Of a DNA stretch of 64,000 nucleotides, positions 25,371 through 34,012 are shown in pieces. Source of the stretch: Natronohydrobacter sp. GTDB lineage: Bacteria; Pseudomonadota; Alphaproteobacteria; Rhodobacterales; Rhodobacteraceae. Where the stretch lies: contig JAFIEL010000002.1 in the NCBI GenBank assembly GCA_020832585.1, positions 26,568-90,567 of the forward strand. Direction: 5' to 3'. The notes under the pieces are model-generated. The model did not search any database. It worked only from the letters and a program-made list of their open reading frames with translations, and had not been told where the DNA came from. The translations under genes were made by a program, and so were the position numbers. Numbering within the stretch: the first letter of the stretch is position 1; every line of letters starts with the position of its first letter.

Positions 25371-25718
25371 CGTCTCCTCCTCGATCCTCCGTCCCGCTAC
25401 AGGATGTATCAATCTGCCTTCATATGTCAAATATTATTTGAATAATGTTATTTTATCTATTTTTATTATTATATTTCATTGGTTTGCATATTATACAATT
25501 TCCGATTTCAATCGCAATCACAACATTGCCCGGTCACAGGCATGTATCGTGGGGAAGACTCGGAAGTGGTTGGGAAGCAGGAAACCCGGCACCCCTGCAT
25601 GCTGATCGCGCCAGCCTTGCGGATCGCTTGTCGGTCAGCGGCGCTGCCGGTCCAGCCCGCATCGGCCCAGGCGACACAGCGCCTGCCGCGATCAGTCAAG
25701 ATCGCGCCGATATGCTGG
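25371..25718. other. 348-bp intergenic region upstream of the tetritol transport operon
   Basis: No gene is supported here. The part next to the ATPase gene is markedly AT-rich and contains the promoter and palindromes listed separately. Upstream of these there is also a minus-strand TATAAT (25490-25495) with TTGCGA (25512-25517) at 16-bp spacing, a possible second promoter. The remaining 200 bases toward eryC are GC-rich, and no structured element or credible ORF was seen. Confidence 0.6.
25403..25446 (-). promoter_or_regulatory. promoter with overlapping palindromic operator for the tetritol transport operon
   Basis: On the minus strand a TTGACA -35 (25425-25430) and a TACATC -10 (25403-25408) are 16 bases apart, about 35 bases before the ATPase start. 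TCAAATATTATTTGA (25427-25441) and ATTATTTGAATAAT (25433-25446) are overlapping palindromes covering the -35. A repressor here, for instance the SorC-DhaK product, would block the promoter. Confidence 0.55.
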
Positions 25719-26648
25719 CTATTTCAGATCCTGTGCGCCCGTATCGATGAAAGGGGCCCAGAATGCCACGCTCTCGGCGATCTGTGCAATCACTGCACGG
25801 TCATCAGGTTCGCGTTCCTTGAAGCTCAGCTCAAGGCAGATTTCGTTGTCCAGCGCACCACCTTCGGCAAGCGCCGCCATCAACGGTTCGGGCTGGACGC
25901 GCCCGCGTGCATTGTGTTGCGCCGTGAAGGGGCGATGCCCGCCCTTGTCCATCATCGACTGCTTGATGTGAATGATCGGGCTGACCGCAGGCACAGCACG
26001 GGCCCAGGCATAAGGGTCCGTATCCGCAGGATCAGGGCTGGTGACATCCCCGTGGTCGATATCTGCCATCATCCACATCGGCAAGGCCATCGCGGTTGCT
26101 GACAGCCGATCCTGCAAGGCCAGGCTCGAGGCGATCGTTTCGCCGAATTCGCGGCCAATGCTCATCGGCTCCCAGAACAGAAAGGACAGGCCCGCCGAGT
26201 TTGCGTGTTCCGCAACTTCAGCCCAGCACGCGATCGCCACATCGATCAAGGCCTCGCGTCGCGCCAGATCGTCGAAATCGCGATAAGTGAAGATCGCAAA
26301 CTGCGTGCCGATGCTCTTGCCGCCCAACTCGGCAATGATATCGGCAAAGGTCTTGAACCATTCCACATGATATCGTCGCACATCGGCATCGGGATGGCCG
26401 AAGTGATTGAGCCTGCCATAAGGTCCGGTCATCCCCGAAGTGATCCGCACCCCGGTCTGGTTCAGGGCCTGGGCCATCTGCCGGGTCAGACGCCGCACAA
26501 CCGGAGCAGGCCAGGACGGATTGATGAACTCATGGGTCAGTTGCAGGTCACGGATGCGCAAATCGCGCGCCACGGTCTGGATCAGGTCATCGGGTTGCGC
26601 AAAGCGATTGACCAGAGGATTGGTGTTCAACGACAGCGTCAGTGCCAT
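25719..26648 (-). CDS. eryC: EryC-type TIM-barrel isomerase (tetrulose phosphate)
   Basis: A 309-residue xylose isomerase-like TIM barrel starting MALTLSLNTNPLVNRF. Long conserved stretches such as RDLQLTHEFINPSWP and GPYGRLNHFGHPDADVRR match my memory of Brucella EryC. Metal-ligand candidates occur in FLFWEPM, MADIDHGD and ICLELSFKE. EryC acts on L-3-tetrulose 4-phosphate as an isomerase/racemase and was once thought to be a dehydrogenase. ATG 26648 is used; the 41 extra residues in the track are read-through of eryB. It lies directly behind eryB in a probable eryBC operon. Confidence 0.9.
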   Translation of the reverse strand: MALTLSLNTNPLVNRFAQPDDLIQTVARDLRIRDLQLTHEFINPSWPAPVVRRLTRQMAQALNQTGVRITSGMTGPYGRLNHFGHPDADVRRYHVEWFKTFADIIAELGGKSIGTQFAIFTYRDFDDLARREALIDVAIACWAEVAEHANSAGLSFLFWEPMSIGREFGETIASSLALQDRLSATAMALPMWMMADIDHGDVTSPDPADTDPYAWARAVPAVSPIIHIKQSMMDKGGHRPFTAQHNARGRVQPEPLMAALAEGGALDNEICLELSFKEREPDDRAVIAQIAESVAFWAPFIDTGAQDLK

Positions 26649-26650
26649 GG

Positions 26651-28162
26651 TCACGCCGCCTGTGCCAAAGTGCGCTCGAACCAGTCCGCAAAGGCGGCTT
26701 GCTCCTGCGCGCTCAGATGCAGCCGGTGCTTGGTGCGCCGCCACAGGATATCCTCGGCGCTGAGCGCCCATTCATGCGCGACCAGATAGCGCACTTCCGC
26801 CTCATAGAGCAGGCCGCCGAAATGGCGCCCAAGCCCGGCCGTATCCTGTGCGCCATTGACCAGCTTGCGAAGGCGGGTGCCATAAAGCCGCGCATAATGC
26901 TCGCGCAGGGGGCGGGGCATCCAAGGATATTCCGCTTTCAGCGCGGCATGAAACAGATCGAAATCAGCCTGCGGCATGTCTCCTCCCGGCAGCGGTGCGG
27001 CGCGTGTCCAGACCTTGCCCATGTCAGGAAAAAACCGCGAAATGCGGTTCAAACCGCGCTCGGCCAATTCGCGATAGGTCGTGATCTTGCCACCAAAGAT
27101 ATTCAGTATCGGCGCACCACCCGTCTCGTCGATGTCGAATACATAATCCCGCGTGACAGCCGAAGGGTTGCCCTGACCGTCATCGAACAGCGGCCGCACC
27201 CCGGCAAAGCTCTCGACAACATCTGCCCGCGTCAGTTGTTCCTTGAAATAGCGGTTCACGGCGGACAGCAGATAGTCGATTTCCGACTCGTCTGGCGCCA
27301 CATCCTCGGTGCGACCGTCATAGGCGATATCCGTTGTGCCGATCAGCGCCTTGTCGCCTTCGTAGGGATTTATGAAAATCACCCGCTTGTCATTGTTCTG
27401 CACCAGATAAGCATTCTGCCCGGTCCAGAATTTCGGCACGATGATGTGTGAACCCTTCACCAACCGCACATTGCGGGCCGAATTTGACCCTGCCACGCGC
27501 GTGATCACGTCACTGACCCAAGGCCCGGCGGCATTGACCAGCATCCGTGCCATGAATTCACGGGTCTCGCCGGTCACAGTGCTGCGTGTGGTTACGCGCC
27601 AGAATGCACCGTCACGTCGGGCAGACATGCAGGCTGTGCGGGTCAGAACCTGCGCCCCGCGTTCGGCTGCATCCAGTGCATTCAGGATCACAAGCCGCGC
27701 ATCGTCGACCCAGCAATCGGAATATTCGAAACCGCGCGCATACTTGTCCAGCAAGGCCGCGCCTTCTGGTGCCGTGCGCAGGTCAAGCACGCGCGTTCCA
27801 GGCAGTTTTCTGCGCCCACCCAGATGATCATACAGAAACAGCCCCAACCGCACCAACCACGCAGGCCGGTCTTCGGGGGAATGGGGCAAGACGAAGCGCA
27901 TCGGCCAGATGATATGCGGGGCCGCATTCATCAGCACCTCTCGCTCGATCAGCGCCTCGCGCACCAGCCGGAATTCGTAATATTCAAGATAGCGCAGCCC
28001 GCCATGCACCAGCTTTCCGGAACGCGACGATGTGCCTTCGGCCAGATCATCCTTCTCGCACAGCACAACACTAAGGCCACGGCCAGCCGCATCACGGGCA
28101 ATCCCTGCCCCGTTGATGCCGCCTCCGATCACAAACAGATCAACCATGTTCTGTTCTGGCAT
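26651..28162 (-). CDS. eryB: erythritol phosphate dehydrogenase EryB (GlpD family)
   Basis: A 503-residue FAD-dependent dehydrogenase of the glycerol-3-phosphate dehydrogenase family. It has the N-terminal dinucleotide motif LFVIGGGINGAGIARDAAGRG, TSSRSGKLVHGGLRYLE, and a C-terminal DAO_C domain from about residue 390. In the pathway it oxidises L-erythritol 4-phosphate to the tetrulose phosphate, passing electrons to the membrane quinone pool. Adjacency to eryC argues for EryB over glycerol metabolism. The start at 28162 follows GGGAAG; ATG 28147 is the alternative. It is preceded by two putative EryD sites. Confidence 0.9.
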   Translation of the reverse strand: MPEQNMVDLFVIGGGINGAGIARDAAGRGLSVVLCEKDDLAEGTSSRSGKLVHGGLRYLEYYEFRLVREALIEREVLMNAAPHIIWPMRFVLPHSPEDRPAWLVRLGLFLYDHLGGRRKLPGTRVLDLRTAPEGAALLDKYARGFEYSDCWVDDARLVILNALDAAERGAQVLTRTACMSARRDGAFWRVTTRSTVTGETREFMARMLVNAAGPWVSDVITRVAGSNSARNVRLVKGSHIIVPKFWTGQNAYLVQNNDKRVIFINPYEGDKALIGTTDIAYDGRTEDVAPDESEIDYLLSAVNRYFKEQLTRADVVESFAGVRPLFDDGQGNPSAVTRDYVFDIDETGGAPILNIFGGKITTYRELAERGLNRISRFFPDMGKVWTRAAPLPGGDMPQADFDLFHAALKAEYPWMPRPLREHYARLYGTRLRKLVNGAQDTAGLGRHFGGLLYEAEVRYLVAHEWALSAEDILWRRTKHRLHLSAQEQAAFADWFERTLAQAA

Positions 28163-28258
28163 GTGTTCACTTCCCATCAAGGGGCGACTGCGCTTTGTGC
28201 GCCATCGCCGCGCCCAGCGTTTTCTGCTCTGATTTTACCACAGTTTCAAGTTCTCAGT

Positions 28259-28291
28259 TGTATTTTATTACAGTAGCAGATATTTATTACA
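28259..28291. promoter_or_regulatory. putative EryD operator pair upstream of eryBC
   Basis: TGTATTTTATTACA (28259-28272) is followed 19 bases later by a second half-match ending TTATTACA (28284-28291), within AT-rich DNA about 97 bases upstream of eryB. The same TGTA-N6-TACA pattern with near-equal spacing occurs upstream of eryD, so both sets are probably bound by EryD. Confidence 0.5.
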
Positions 28292-29162
28292 CATCTAGAG
28301 CGGCATCAGACACCCCATCCGACCATTGAAATGCCGTCAGGTAATGGTCCGGCACTGCTCCTTGCTGCGCACATAGGTTTTCCAATGCGTCAGGCGCCAG
28401 CCCGGAATGCAGCCCTGTCCCTGTAACTAACGCAGTCGCCATGCCCGCATCACGCCCGCCGCGCACATCATGCGCCGGACTGTCTCCGATACATAGCACG
28501 CGCGCCGGATCGGCCTGTCCAAGATGCCGCAACGCGACCTGATAGATCAGCGGCCATGGCTTGCCGATATAGCGCACCGGACCGCCAAGTTCAGCGTAGA
28601 GGGCTGCAATCGCGCCCGCGCCGAAATATCGCGCACCGCCGGACAGCATTTCAAGATCAGGATTGGTGCAATAGGCCGGAACACCGCGCTGCGCCGGGGC
28701 CAGAAGTCGTTCACGATACCACTCTAGCGCCAGTTGGTCGCCCTGACTGCCCGCAATCACGATCACCGCCGCCTTGTCCGGTTGCGACACCTGCACCAGA
28801 TCAAGCCCATCGATTGCCGAGATATCGCCATCACGGGCATGCAGCCAGACCGGGCTTCCAGCCGCGATGCGACCAGAGGCCAGATCATCAGCAATCTGGC
28901 GAAACGCCACTTCACCTGAAGACAGGACGCCGCGCGTGCCTTCGACAGCGAAGCCAAATTGCCCGAGACGTGCCATATTGGGCGCGGAACGCTTGCCCGA
29001 ATTGGACAGCATCAGAACGGGCTTGCCCGTTGCCACGAGTGCAGCAAGAGCCGCAGGTGCAGCGGGATAGGCACCTTGGCCATCAAGCAACACACCGAAC
29101 TGATCCACAAGAAAGGCGTCGTAGCGTCCGGCAAGCGCCATCAATGTCGTCCAGTCACCCAT
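28287..29162 (-). CDS. HAD-IIA family sugar-phosphatase-like protein
   Basis: A 291-residue HAD hydrolase of the TIGR01459/NagD-like group. Motif I is LVDQFGVLLDG, motif II is in VLMLSNSGKR, and the C-terminal metal motif is VLCIGDSPAHDVRGG. These enzymes dephosphorylate sugar phosphates in the cytoplasm. The start at 29162 overlaps the preceding kinase gene by 8 bases. It is the last gene of the long operon beginning at eryD and may detoxify dead-end phosphates of the tetritol pathway; the substrate is unknown. Confidence 0.85.
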   Translation of the reverse strand: MGDWTTLMALAGRYDAFLVDQFGVLLDGQGAYPAAPAALAALVATGKPVLMLSNSGKRSAPNMARLGQFGFAVEGTRGVLSSGEVAFRQIADDLASGRIAAGSPVWLHARDGDISAIDGLDLVQVSQPDKAAVIVIAGSQGDQLALEWYRERLLAPAQRGVPAYCTNPDLEMLSGGARYFGAGAIAALYAELGGPVRYIGKPWPLIYQVALRHLGQADPARVLCIGDSPAHDVRGGRDAGMATALVTGTGLHSGLAPDALENLCAQQGAVPDHYLTAFQWSDGVSDAALDV

Positions 29163-30405
29163 CTGCGACACTCCCCGCGCGCGCCAGAAGTGCCGCCCCG
29201 AAAGCGGCCTCTGACGAAAGCGATGCAGGCATGGACACATTCAGACGCTGCGCGCGGATTGCGGCAAGCACAGGGTTTTCCGCCCCACCACCCACGGAAC
29301 GCACGGAACGCAGCACTGGCCCTCCCAGTTCCGCAAGTCGGCGATAGGCCAGATGCTCAACCGATGCGAGCCCTTCGAAAATCGCCTGCAGATGGCGATG
29401 ATCGGCCGCGGGGCGCGGGCCAAGTCGCGGCATCAGGCTGGCGTCATTGACCGGAAAACGCTCTCCCGGAGATGGCAGGGGATAGTAGTCAAGACCAGTG
29501 CTGACTGAGGGATCAATTCGCGCAGACAAGGCGGTCAGGTCGGCGCCGGGCAGTTCCCGCAGGATCACCGCGCCGCCAGTATTCGACGCCCCTCCTGCGA
29601 GCCATTTACCAAGAATCCGGTGGCTGTAGATCCCGTATTCGGGCGCAAAGATCGGCTGGTCGGACAGCAACTTGATCGTCATTGTCGTTCCAAGTGCCGT
29701 GACGCCCTCACCCGGTTCTTCGGCACCTGTCGCAAGGAATGAAGCGCAGCCATCTGTCGTGCCCGCAACGATCAGGCAGTCCGGCGGCAGACCGAACGGG
29801 GTCAGGCCGACAGGCCCCACAGGCGTTCCGGGGGCCACGACCGGGGGCAGGATATCGCCCGACGCCAAGGACAGCACCCAGTCGGGCCAGACTTCAGTCA
29901 CGGGATCATAGCCGGTTTTCAGCGCGTTATTGGCATCACTCACCCAAGGGGCACCAAGCTGCATGGCGATCCAGTCGGCCTGATGCACAACGCGGCACGC
30001 CCCGGCGCGCGCCAGCACGATCGCGCGGGCCAAGGCAGAACTCGGACCACGCGCCGCAGTCTGCGCCGGAGAGGCGGCTGTGATCGTGGCCAAAAGCTCT
30101 GTGTCTGCGCAAGGATCGTTATACATGATCCCATTGCCCATCGGTTGCCAATTCGCATCCAGCCCGAGCATGGTGCCAGAGGTTGCATCAACGGCCAGCG
30201 CCTTGACCTGACGGGCATCGATCTGCGCAAGGACTGCGTGCAACGCGGTCGTGACAGCGGCCCACCAGATCGCAGGGTCACGATGATCCGCGCCATGCTC
30301 TGCAAGCGCGGATTTCGCCTCGGCCAATCTGCGCGCATGGGCATCGATCACACTGGCGCGCGCGCCGGATGTTCCCAGATCTATGCCCAGATACAAATCA
30401 GCCAT
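29155..30405 (-). CDS. short FGGY-family carbohydrate kinase
   Basis: A 416-residue FGGY kinase, shorter than the usual 480-550. It has the N-terminal phosphate motif LGIDLGTSGARASVID, VDATSGTM, and a C-terminal ATPase part with GGASNTGGAVI and SVGGGAENPVLAAI. ATG 30405 is used and the gene overlaps the aldolase stop by 8 bases. It is distinct from EryA at 32441. Together with the aldolase, 2-hydroxyacid dehydrogenase and HAD genes it could phosphorylate a second polyol-derived substrate such as a pentulose or a tetronate. The substrate cannot be told from sequence. Confidence 0.86.
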   Translation of the reverse strand: MADLYLGIDLGTSGARASVIDAHARRLAEAKSALAEHGADHRDPAIWWAAVTTALHAVLAQIDARQVKALAVDATSGTMLGLDANWQPMGNGIMYNDPCADTELLATITAASPAQTAARGPSSALARAIVLARAGACRVVHQADWIAMQLGAPWVSDANNALKTGYDPVTEVWPDWVLSLASGDILPPVVAPGTPVGPVGLTPFGLPPDCLIVAGTTDGCASFLATGAEEPGEGVTALGTTMTIKLLSDQPIFAPEYGIYSHRILGKWLAGGASNTGGAVILRELPGADLTALSARIDPSVSTGLDYYPLPSPGERFPVNDASLMPRLGPRPAADHRHLQAIFEGLASVEHLAYRRLAELGGPVLRSVRSVGGGAENPVLAAIRAQRLNVSMPASLSSEAAFGAALLARAGSVADG

Positions 30406-31399
30406 TGAGCTTCTGGCGGTATTTCTCCGCGTCCCAATTCACCAAAGCATCGTTTTCTTCTGCAGTCAGGTAGGACAGTCGCGCATCCGCCGGAACCCGC
30501 GCAAGCACATCGCCCAGACATTGCGCCAGGGCCCATGTCCCGGCGCTGGCACTCTGCGCGACCAGCACGCCACGCCCTCTCAGCAAGATGACAGGCGGCA
30601 ATGTGCCTGCCTCAGCGGGGGGGGTATCGACTGCCACCATCCCGACACCGCAGAAAATCACATGATCCGGATAGAGGCTGCCGCCAAGTGCCAGTGACAG
30701 TCGCGCCGGATCGCATGCAATGCGCGACAGGCTGTCCGGACCTGGCCGCCATATCGGCGGCAAGTCATCCGGAAGATCAGGCGCTGGCAGATCGGCAGCC
30801 GCAATCGCCAGCGCGTCATGCACATCGGCCAGTAGTTGCGCTGTCTGCGCCAGATCATCGCCAGCAACGATCAGCCCGTGATTGCCCAGCAGGACGACAT
30901 TCACCTGACCAGAGGCGACATGCTGTGCCACCTGAACGGCAAGGCGCGCCCCTGGCTTGGCATAGGGAACAAGGCACCAGCGAAACCCGTCGAGCCGCGT
31001 CCCGATGGCTGCGACCGGATCGGCCTGCACCACATGCGCCAGAGTGTGAACACAGTGCACATGCACAACAACCCGTTGCGTGAAAACGGCATGCAGTGAT
31101 GTTTCGATGGAGGGGCGCAAACCTGCTTGCGACAGGCCGAAATCCTGCGCGCGGTCTGCCTGATCCACGTCCTGCGCAAGCGCCGCGCGCATCGCTTCCA
31201 GATCGCAAGGCACGAAAATGTCGCGCTGCTCTGCCTCTGCGAGCAATGTGCCAGACGCCTTGATCCACAACACGCCAGCCGATTTGATGGATGTATTGCC
31301 ACCTGCGGCCTGTATCAGCAGAGGGTCAGATCCGATCCGTGCCGATAACGCAGCCAGCGCTTGCAGATCCGGCGGTGGTGTCAGGTCAAGATCGCTCAT
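30398..31399 (-). CDS. class II aldolase/adducin family protein
   Basis: A 333-residue protein with an N-terminal class II aldolase domain. It shows AAGGNTSIKS, WIKASGT, the zinc-binding histidines in VVHVHCVHTLA, and a third His in LLGNHGLIVAG. A C-terminal extension of about 100 residues is less typical and may be an oligomer or extra domain. ATG 31399 begins MSDLDLTPPP; the ORF track adds 24 residues. It likely cleaves the phosphorylated product of the adjacent FGGY kinase, giving DHAP or a similar C3 unit. The function is inferred from position. Confidence 0.84.
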   Translation of the reverse strand: MSDLDLTPPPDLQALAALSARIGSDPLLIQAAGGNTSIKSAGVLWIKASGTLLAEAEQRDIFVPCDLEAMRAALAQDVDQADRAQDFGLSQAGLRPSIETSLHAVFTQRVVVHVHCVHTLAHVVQADPVAAIGTRLDGFRWCLVPYAKPGARLAVQVAQHVASGQVNVVLLGNHGLIVAGDDLAQTAQLLADVHDALAIAAADLPAPDLPDDLPPIWRPGPDSLSRIACDPARLSLALGGSLYPDHVIFCGVGMVAVDTPPAEAGTLPPVILLRGRGVLVAQSASAGTWALAQCLGDVLARVPADARLSYLTAEENDALVNWDAEKYRQKLNG

Positions 31400-31400
31400 C

Positions 31401-32444
31401 TCAGCACGGGTTCCTCGGACTTTCACCGGCGAGATAGCGCCGGACCTCTTCGGCGGCCTGTTCGGCAGCATAGGTCACTGTCCGCACAGAGGCTCCGGCA
31501 ATATGCGGGGTCAGCGTGACATTCGGGAGCTGCAAGAGCGGCCAGTCGGCGGGCGCAGGTTCCACGGAAAAGGTCTCCAGCATCGCGCCCGCAATCTGTC
31601 CAGACACAAGCGCCTCATAGAGCGCTTCATAGTCACATAGCGGCCCGCGCGCCGTATTGATGAAAATCGCATCCGGCTTCATGCGTGCGAACGCGTCGCT
31701 GTCCATCATGCCGCGCGTTTCTTCGGTGACGCGCGCATGCATCGAAACTATGTCAGACTCCGTCAGAACCGTCTCCAGATCAACATGCGAGATTTCCGGG
31801 TCACGCGCATCTGCCTCGCTGAGCTGAACATAAGGATCACAGACCAGCACCTTGGTCCCGAAGGCCCGAAGCAGCCGCACGACGCGCGATCCGATCGCGC
31901 CATAGCCGATGACGCCCACGGTCATTTCACTCAATTCGCGCCCTGTCACATCCGCCCGGTACAGATCGCCGCGCCATTCACCCGCGCGCAGGGCCTCGTG
32001 CCCGGCGCGGATGCGCCGTGTCTCGGACAGGATCGCGCCCAAGGTGAACTCGGCCACGGCGGTCGAATTGCGCCCCGGCGTGTTCACCACCCGCACACCA
32101 TGTGCACGCGCCGCAGCCATGTCGATATTGACCGGCCCGCCCCGCGACACTGCGATCATGCGCAGATCGGGCAATCGGGCGAACATCCCGCGCGACATTG
32201 GCGCGAGATGCGTCACAAGGATCTGTGCGTCGCCAATGAATTCCACCACATCATCGGCAGTGCCGAAATACTCTTTCAGCCCGTCCATGCCCTCGACCGC
32301 ATAGCCATGTTCCATCGGCAAATCAGGCCAGGCATCCTGTCGGCTGCGGATTTCCACACCGTTCGGGCATACGGCACGGATCGCCGTCTCGAAAGCCGAA
32401 GGCAGCATGAACAGATCGCCAATGATGGCAATTTTGACAGTCAT
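31401..32444 (-). CDS. D-isomer 2-hydroxyacid dehydrogenase
   Basis: A 347-residue NAD-dependent dehydrogenase. It has a split catalytic domain, a central Rossmann domain with VGVIGYGAIGSRVVRLL, the substrate-region SRGGPVN, FINTARGP, and the catalytic PHIAGAS His. It is related to D-3-phosphoglycerate dehydrogenase but lacks a C-terminal ACT domain. ATG 32444 overlaps the eryA stop (ATGA). In this operon it may oxidise or reduce an aldonate or keto acid derived from a sugar; no specific substrate can be named. Confidence 0.87.
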   Translation of the reverse strand: MTVKIAIIGDLFMLPSAFETAIRAVCPNGVEIRSRQDAWPDLPMEHGYAVEGMDGLKEYFGTADDVVEFIGDAQILVTHLAPMSRGMFARLPDLRMIAVSRGGPVNIDMAAARAHGVRVVNTPGRNSTAVAEFTLGAILSETRRIRAGHEALRAGEWRGDLYRADVTGRELSEMTVGVIGYGAIGSRVVRLLRAFGTKVLVCDPYVQLSEADARDPEISHVDLETVLTESDIVSMHARVTEETRGMMDSDAFARMKPDAIFINTARGPLCDYEALYEALVSGQIAGAMLETFSVEPAPADWPLLQLPNVTLTPHIAGASVRTVTYAAEQAAEEVRRYLAGESPRNPC

Positions 32445-34012
32445 TCCAGTCTCTCCAGTGGATTGCTTGCCAGCCGCCGCCAGACCGGCGGGGCCGCTTC
32501 GCGCAGGGCCAGATAGGCGGGGAACAGATGCGCATATCGCGCCTGCAATTCGGGACGCGGGGTTTCGGCAGGGCCAAGCTGGGGTTCGACCCAATCACGC
32601 AGGCAAGCGTCCATGTCATCATACACACCGATGGCGCAGGCTGCGATCATCGCGGCACCCGCAGCGCCCGCCTCTTCGCGGCCAGAGCTGCGCACAGGCG
32701 CACCGATTGCCGCGGCCATGATATCGCGCAGCCCCCGCGACCGCGCGGCACCGCCCGTCAGGCGGATCTCTGCCGGGATGGGGCTCATCGCCCGGTAACA
32801 GTCATGGGCCGAATATCCCAGACCCTCGATCACAGCGCGCACCAGATCGCCAAAACGATGCGCCGACGCCAGACCGGCAAACCCCGCGCGCGCGGATCCA
32901 TCGACAAAAGGACCGCGCTCGCCCGCTTCCGAGATATAGGGATGATAAAGGATCTGTCCCGGTTTGCTTGCCGAAAGCCAGCCATCGATGCGGCCGACCA
33001 AATCCGCCTGGCTGACCTCATGACCGAATTCCGCCATCATCTCGGCGGCCAGTTTCAAAAGCCAGTCAATATTCAGCGTTGCGGCCATATTCGACTGGAT
33101 CTGCGCCACAAGCCCCGGAACCGGCAGGATCATCACATAGCCCGTGCGCGCCTCGTTGAGTGTGACATCGGCAATCGCTGTCGCGCGCATATGCATCCCG
33201 GTCGATCCGACGATGGTGCACCCCGCCAGCGCGCCGGGCGTATAGATCCCCGCACCCATCGCCGTGCAGACCACATCGACATACCCCAGACAGACCGGCG
33301 TTCCGGCCAGCAGGCCAGAGTCGCGCGCTGCGGCCTCGGTCAGAGGATGACTGGTTGTCACCCCGTCCAGCACCGGCGGCAGGATGTGGCGTTGCGCCGA
33401 CAAGCCAAGCGCCTCGACCACGCTTTCGTCATAGGCGCGGTGACGGAAATTGCCGAAGGTAAACCCGACCTCGCTGGGATCGGTCGCGCGTATGCCGGTC
33501 AGGTTCAGATACAGCCAGTCCTTGCAATGCAACGCAACCTCGGTCTGCGCCAGCCAATCGGGATGATGGCGCTGCATATGGGCCAGTTGCGTACCCATCT
33601 GACAGGCATTCAGCCCCGACCCGGTCGCCGCGAAGCGGGCGGGATCAGCGGGATCGGCCCGCAGGCGTGTGACCTCGTCATGCGCGCGCCCGTCCAGCCA
33701 CAGCCAGGCTTCGGTCACAGGGCTGTTTTCCGCGCCGACAAGCCAGGTGCCATCCCCCTGCCCTGTCACCGAAATCGCCGCAACGCGCCCCGCCAGTCCG
33801 GGCAGTTTCCCAGCCAGCATGCGTAAGGTCTGGGCGCAGTCACGCCATGTCTGCGCCATATCCTGTACGGCCGCCCCATCGGGTCGCGTGGTGTAACTGT
33901 TGGGAACCGACGCCACGGCCAGTTGCGCGCCCGCCAGCGAGAAGGCCACGGATTTGATCACCGATGTTCCGGCATCGATCCCGATCAGGATATCACCGCC
34001 CGTAACACTCAT
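32441..34012 (-). CDS. eryA: erythritol kinase EryA
   Basis: A 523-residue FGGY kinase beginning MSVTGGDILIGIDAGTSVIKSVAF. It has VTGQGDGTWL, WLWLDGRAHDEVTRL, CIIVGSTGMHM-like nucleotide-binding segments, and RLTGGAARSRGLRDI near the C-terminus. The N-terminal two-thirds match my recollection of Brucella and Sinorhizobium EryA closely. It phosphorylates erythritol to L-erythritol 4-phosphate, the committed step. It follows the MalK-like ATPase gene by ATGA and precedes the hydroxyacid dehydrogenase, all in the operon headed by eryD. Confidence 0.9.
   Translation of the reverse strand: MSVTGGDILIGIDAGTSVIKSVAFSLAGAQLAVASVPNSYTTRPDGAAVQDMAQTWRDCAQTLRMLAGKLPGLAGRVAAISVTGQGDGTWLVGAENSPVTEAWLWLDGRAHDEVTRLRADPADPARFAATGSGLNACQMGTQLAHMQRHHPDWLAQTEVALHCKDWLYLNLTGIRATDPSEVGFTFGNFRHRAYDESVVEALGLSAQRHILPPVLDGVTTSHPLTEAAARDSGLLAGTPVCLGYVDVVCTAMGAGIYTPGALAGCTIVGSTGMHMRATAIADVTLNEARTGYVMILPVPGLVAQIQSNMAATLNIDWLLKLAAEMMAEFGHEVSQADLVGRIDGWLSASKPGQILYHPYISEAGERGPFVDGSARAGFAGLASAHRFGDLVRAVIEGLGYSAHDCYRAMSPIPAEIRLTGGAARSRGLRDIMAAAIGAPVRSSGREEAGAAGAAMIAACAIGVYDDMDACLRDWVEPQLGPAETPRPELQARYAHLFPAYLALREAAPPVWRRLASNPLERLE

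Noticed and set aside
25508-25699. 63-aa minus-strand ORF in the eryC/transporter gap
   Set aside because: No ribosome-binding site, no similarity I recognise, and composition consistent with chance.
32528-33826. 432-aa plus-strand ORF
   Set aside because: Antisense to eryA, which reads well throughout.
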